A stretch of 6,906 nucleotides of DNA, from the NCBI GenBank assembly GCA_023433965.1, contig JAEYTQ010000438.1:1-6906 (forward strand), given 5' to 3'. This DNA comes from Pseudomonadota bacterium. GTDB taxonomy: Bacteria; Pseudomonadota; Alphaproteobacteria; Rhizobiales; Xanthobacteraceae. The first letter of the stretch is position 1; each line of letters opens with the position of its first letter. The translations under genes and the position numbers were made by a program. A model generated the notes under the pieces. It did no database searches and had not been told where the DNA came from. It was given only the letters and a program-made list of their open reading frames with translations. This document shows, piece by piece, positions 6,692-6,906 of this stretch.

Positions 6692-6743
6692 TGGCGATGC
6701 TCCGAAATCCCATTCCGACGGAAACGGGAGCGTAGCGATCGAG

Positions 6744-6758
6744 AATGACATCGTCATT
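6744..6758. promoter_or_regulatory. 15-bp dyad upstream of the alkaline phosphatase gene
   Basis: AATGACATCGTCATT is a perfect inverted repeat: six-base arms around a three-base centre, 52 bases before the phosphatase ATG. Its position suits an operator or activator site. It contains TGTCA on the minus strand, the core of half a Pho box, but a Pho box is a direct repeat and no second copy is spaced 11 bases away. The symmetry is seen; any regulator is inferred. Confidence 0.33.
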
Positions 6759-6762
6759 AAGC

Positions 6763-6853
6763 TCGCAGCCCCGATGCAGCGAAGCGCAATCCGGAAATTC
6801 CAGCGGCCCTGGTAGCGGCCCCCGGATTTCGCTTCGCTGCATCGGGGCTGCGA
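6763..6853. repeat. Large intergenic inverted repeat (REP-like hairpin)
   Basis: The arms at 6763-6794 and 6822-6853 are 32 bases each and complementary at 31 positions; the only mismatch falls where one arm reads GAAGCGCAAT and the other corresponds to GAAGCGAAAT. The 27-base loop holds two copies of GCGGCC (in CAGCGGCCCT and TAGCGGCCCC). The arm text (CGCTTCGCTGCATCGGGGCTGCGA on the plus strand, here split as CGCTTCGCTGC and ATCGGGGCTGCGA) resembles REP-type palindromes common between genes in Bradyrhizobium and Rhodopseudomonas. It starts five bases after the stop codon of the gene to its right, where such a hairpin would stabilise or end that mRNA, and lies 71 bases before the phosphatase start. 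Confidence 0.88.
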
Positions 6854-6858
6854 AAGCC

Positions 6859-6906
6859 TCAGCCCTTGTCGCTCTCGAGCCGGAAGATCTGCGAGCCTTC
6901 GCTGCC
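6859..6906 (-). CDS. C-terminal fragment of an unidentified minus-strand gene
   Basis: The last bases of the window, read on the minus strand, give 15 codons ending GSQIFRLESDKG and a TGA stop at 6861-6859. Support is indirect: an open frame with codon use like its neighbours, and a stop placed five bases before a large hairpin repeat, the usual position of such repeats behind genes. The fragment is too short to assign a family. If real, it is transcribed toward the phosphatase gene, 167 bases away, with the hairpin between them. Confidence 0.5.
   Translation of the reverse strand, partial: GSEGSQIFRLESDKG

Noticed and set aside
5003..6748. A 581-codon open frame on the plus strand opposite the alkaline phosphatase gene.
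   Set aside because: It mirrors the phosphatase gene codon for codon, a common result of high G+C third positions. Its protein is rich in Arg, Gly and Val with no fold or motif, whereas the minus strand has every catalytic residue.
6692..6762. Possible Pho box upstream of the phosphatase.
   Set aside because: Only one TGTCA unit is present; the direct repeat at 11-base spacing required for PhoB binding is missing.
1..6906. CRISPR arrays, tRNA/rRNA genes, insertion sequences, phage or defence modules.
   Set aside because: No regularly spaced direct repeats, no tRNA-like fold and no transposase, integrase or defence-protein motif was seen on either strand.

Overview
The window looks like a chromosomal stretch from an alphaproteobacterium of the Bradyrhizobium / Rhodopseudomonas / Nitrobacter type. 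The evidence is high G+C coding bias, proteins typical of that group, and two intergenic palindromic repeats of a kind scattered through Hyphomicrobiales genomes. This placement is recognition from memory, not a database search.

Layout, left to right. (1) The 3' end of an OmpA-family gene (1-201, +), closed by a perfect 12-bp stem terminator (219-250). (2) A 370-bp gap holding a dispersed palindromic repeat (about 425-525) and, after it, a 17-bp near-perfect dyad (537-553) just before a TetR-family repressor gene (572-1192, +). (3) Convergent with it, a large CPA2/Kef-type cation:proton antiporter with two consecutive RCK (TrkA-N) domains (1256-3538, -). (4) A 452-bp divergent intergenic region that appears to carry the frameshifted remains of a short-chain dehydrogenase 3' end. 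(5) A tandem-domain universal stress protein (3991-4872, +). (6) Convergent with it, an exported PhoA-type alkaline phosphatase with an extra N-terminal beta domain (4934-6691, -). (7) A 91-bp inverted repeat (6763-6853) directly behind the stop codon of a further minus-strand gene, of which only 15 codons lie in the window (6859-6906).

How the genes relate. The antiporter and the stress protein are divergent across one shared upstream region and form a plausible envelope/pH/redox stress pair. The SDR debris between them suggests the locus once held a third gene. The phosphatase has its own ribosome binding site and is separated from the gene upstream by the hairpin repeat, so it is probably a separate or attenuated transcript. 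The TetR regulator has no obvious target in the window other than its own promoter.

No new multi-gene system is visible. The points most worth a second look are the tandem-RCK antiporter, the SDR pseudogene, the TetR operator candidate abutting a repeat that may supply its -10, the terminal palindrome, and the dyad upstream of the phosphatase.
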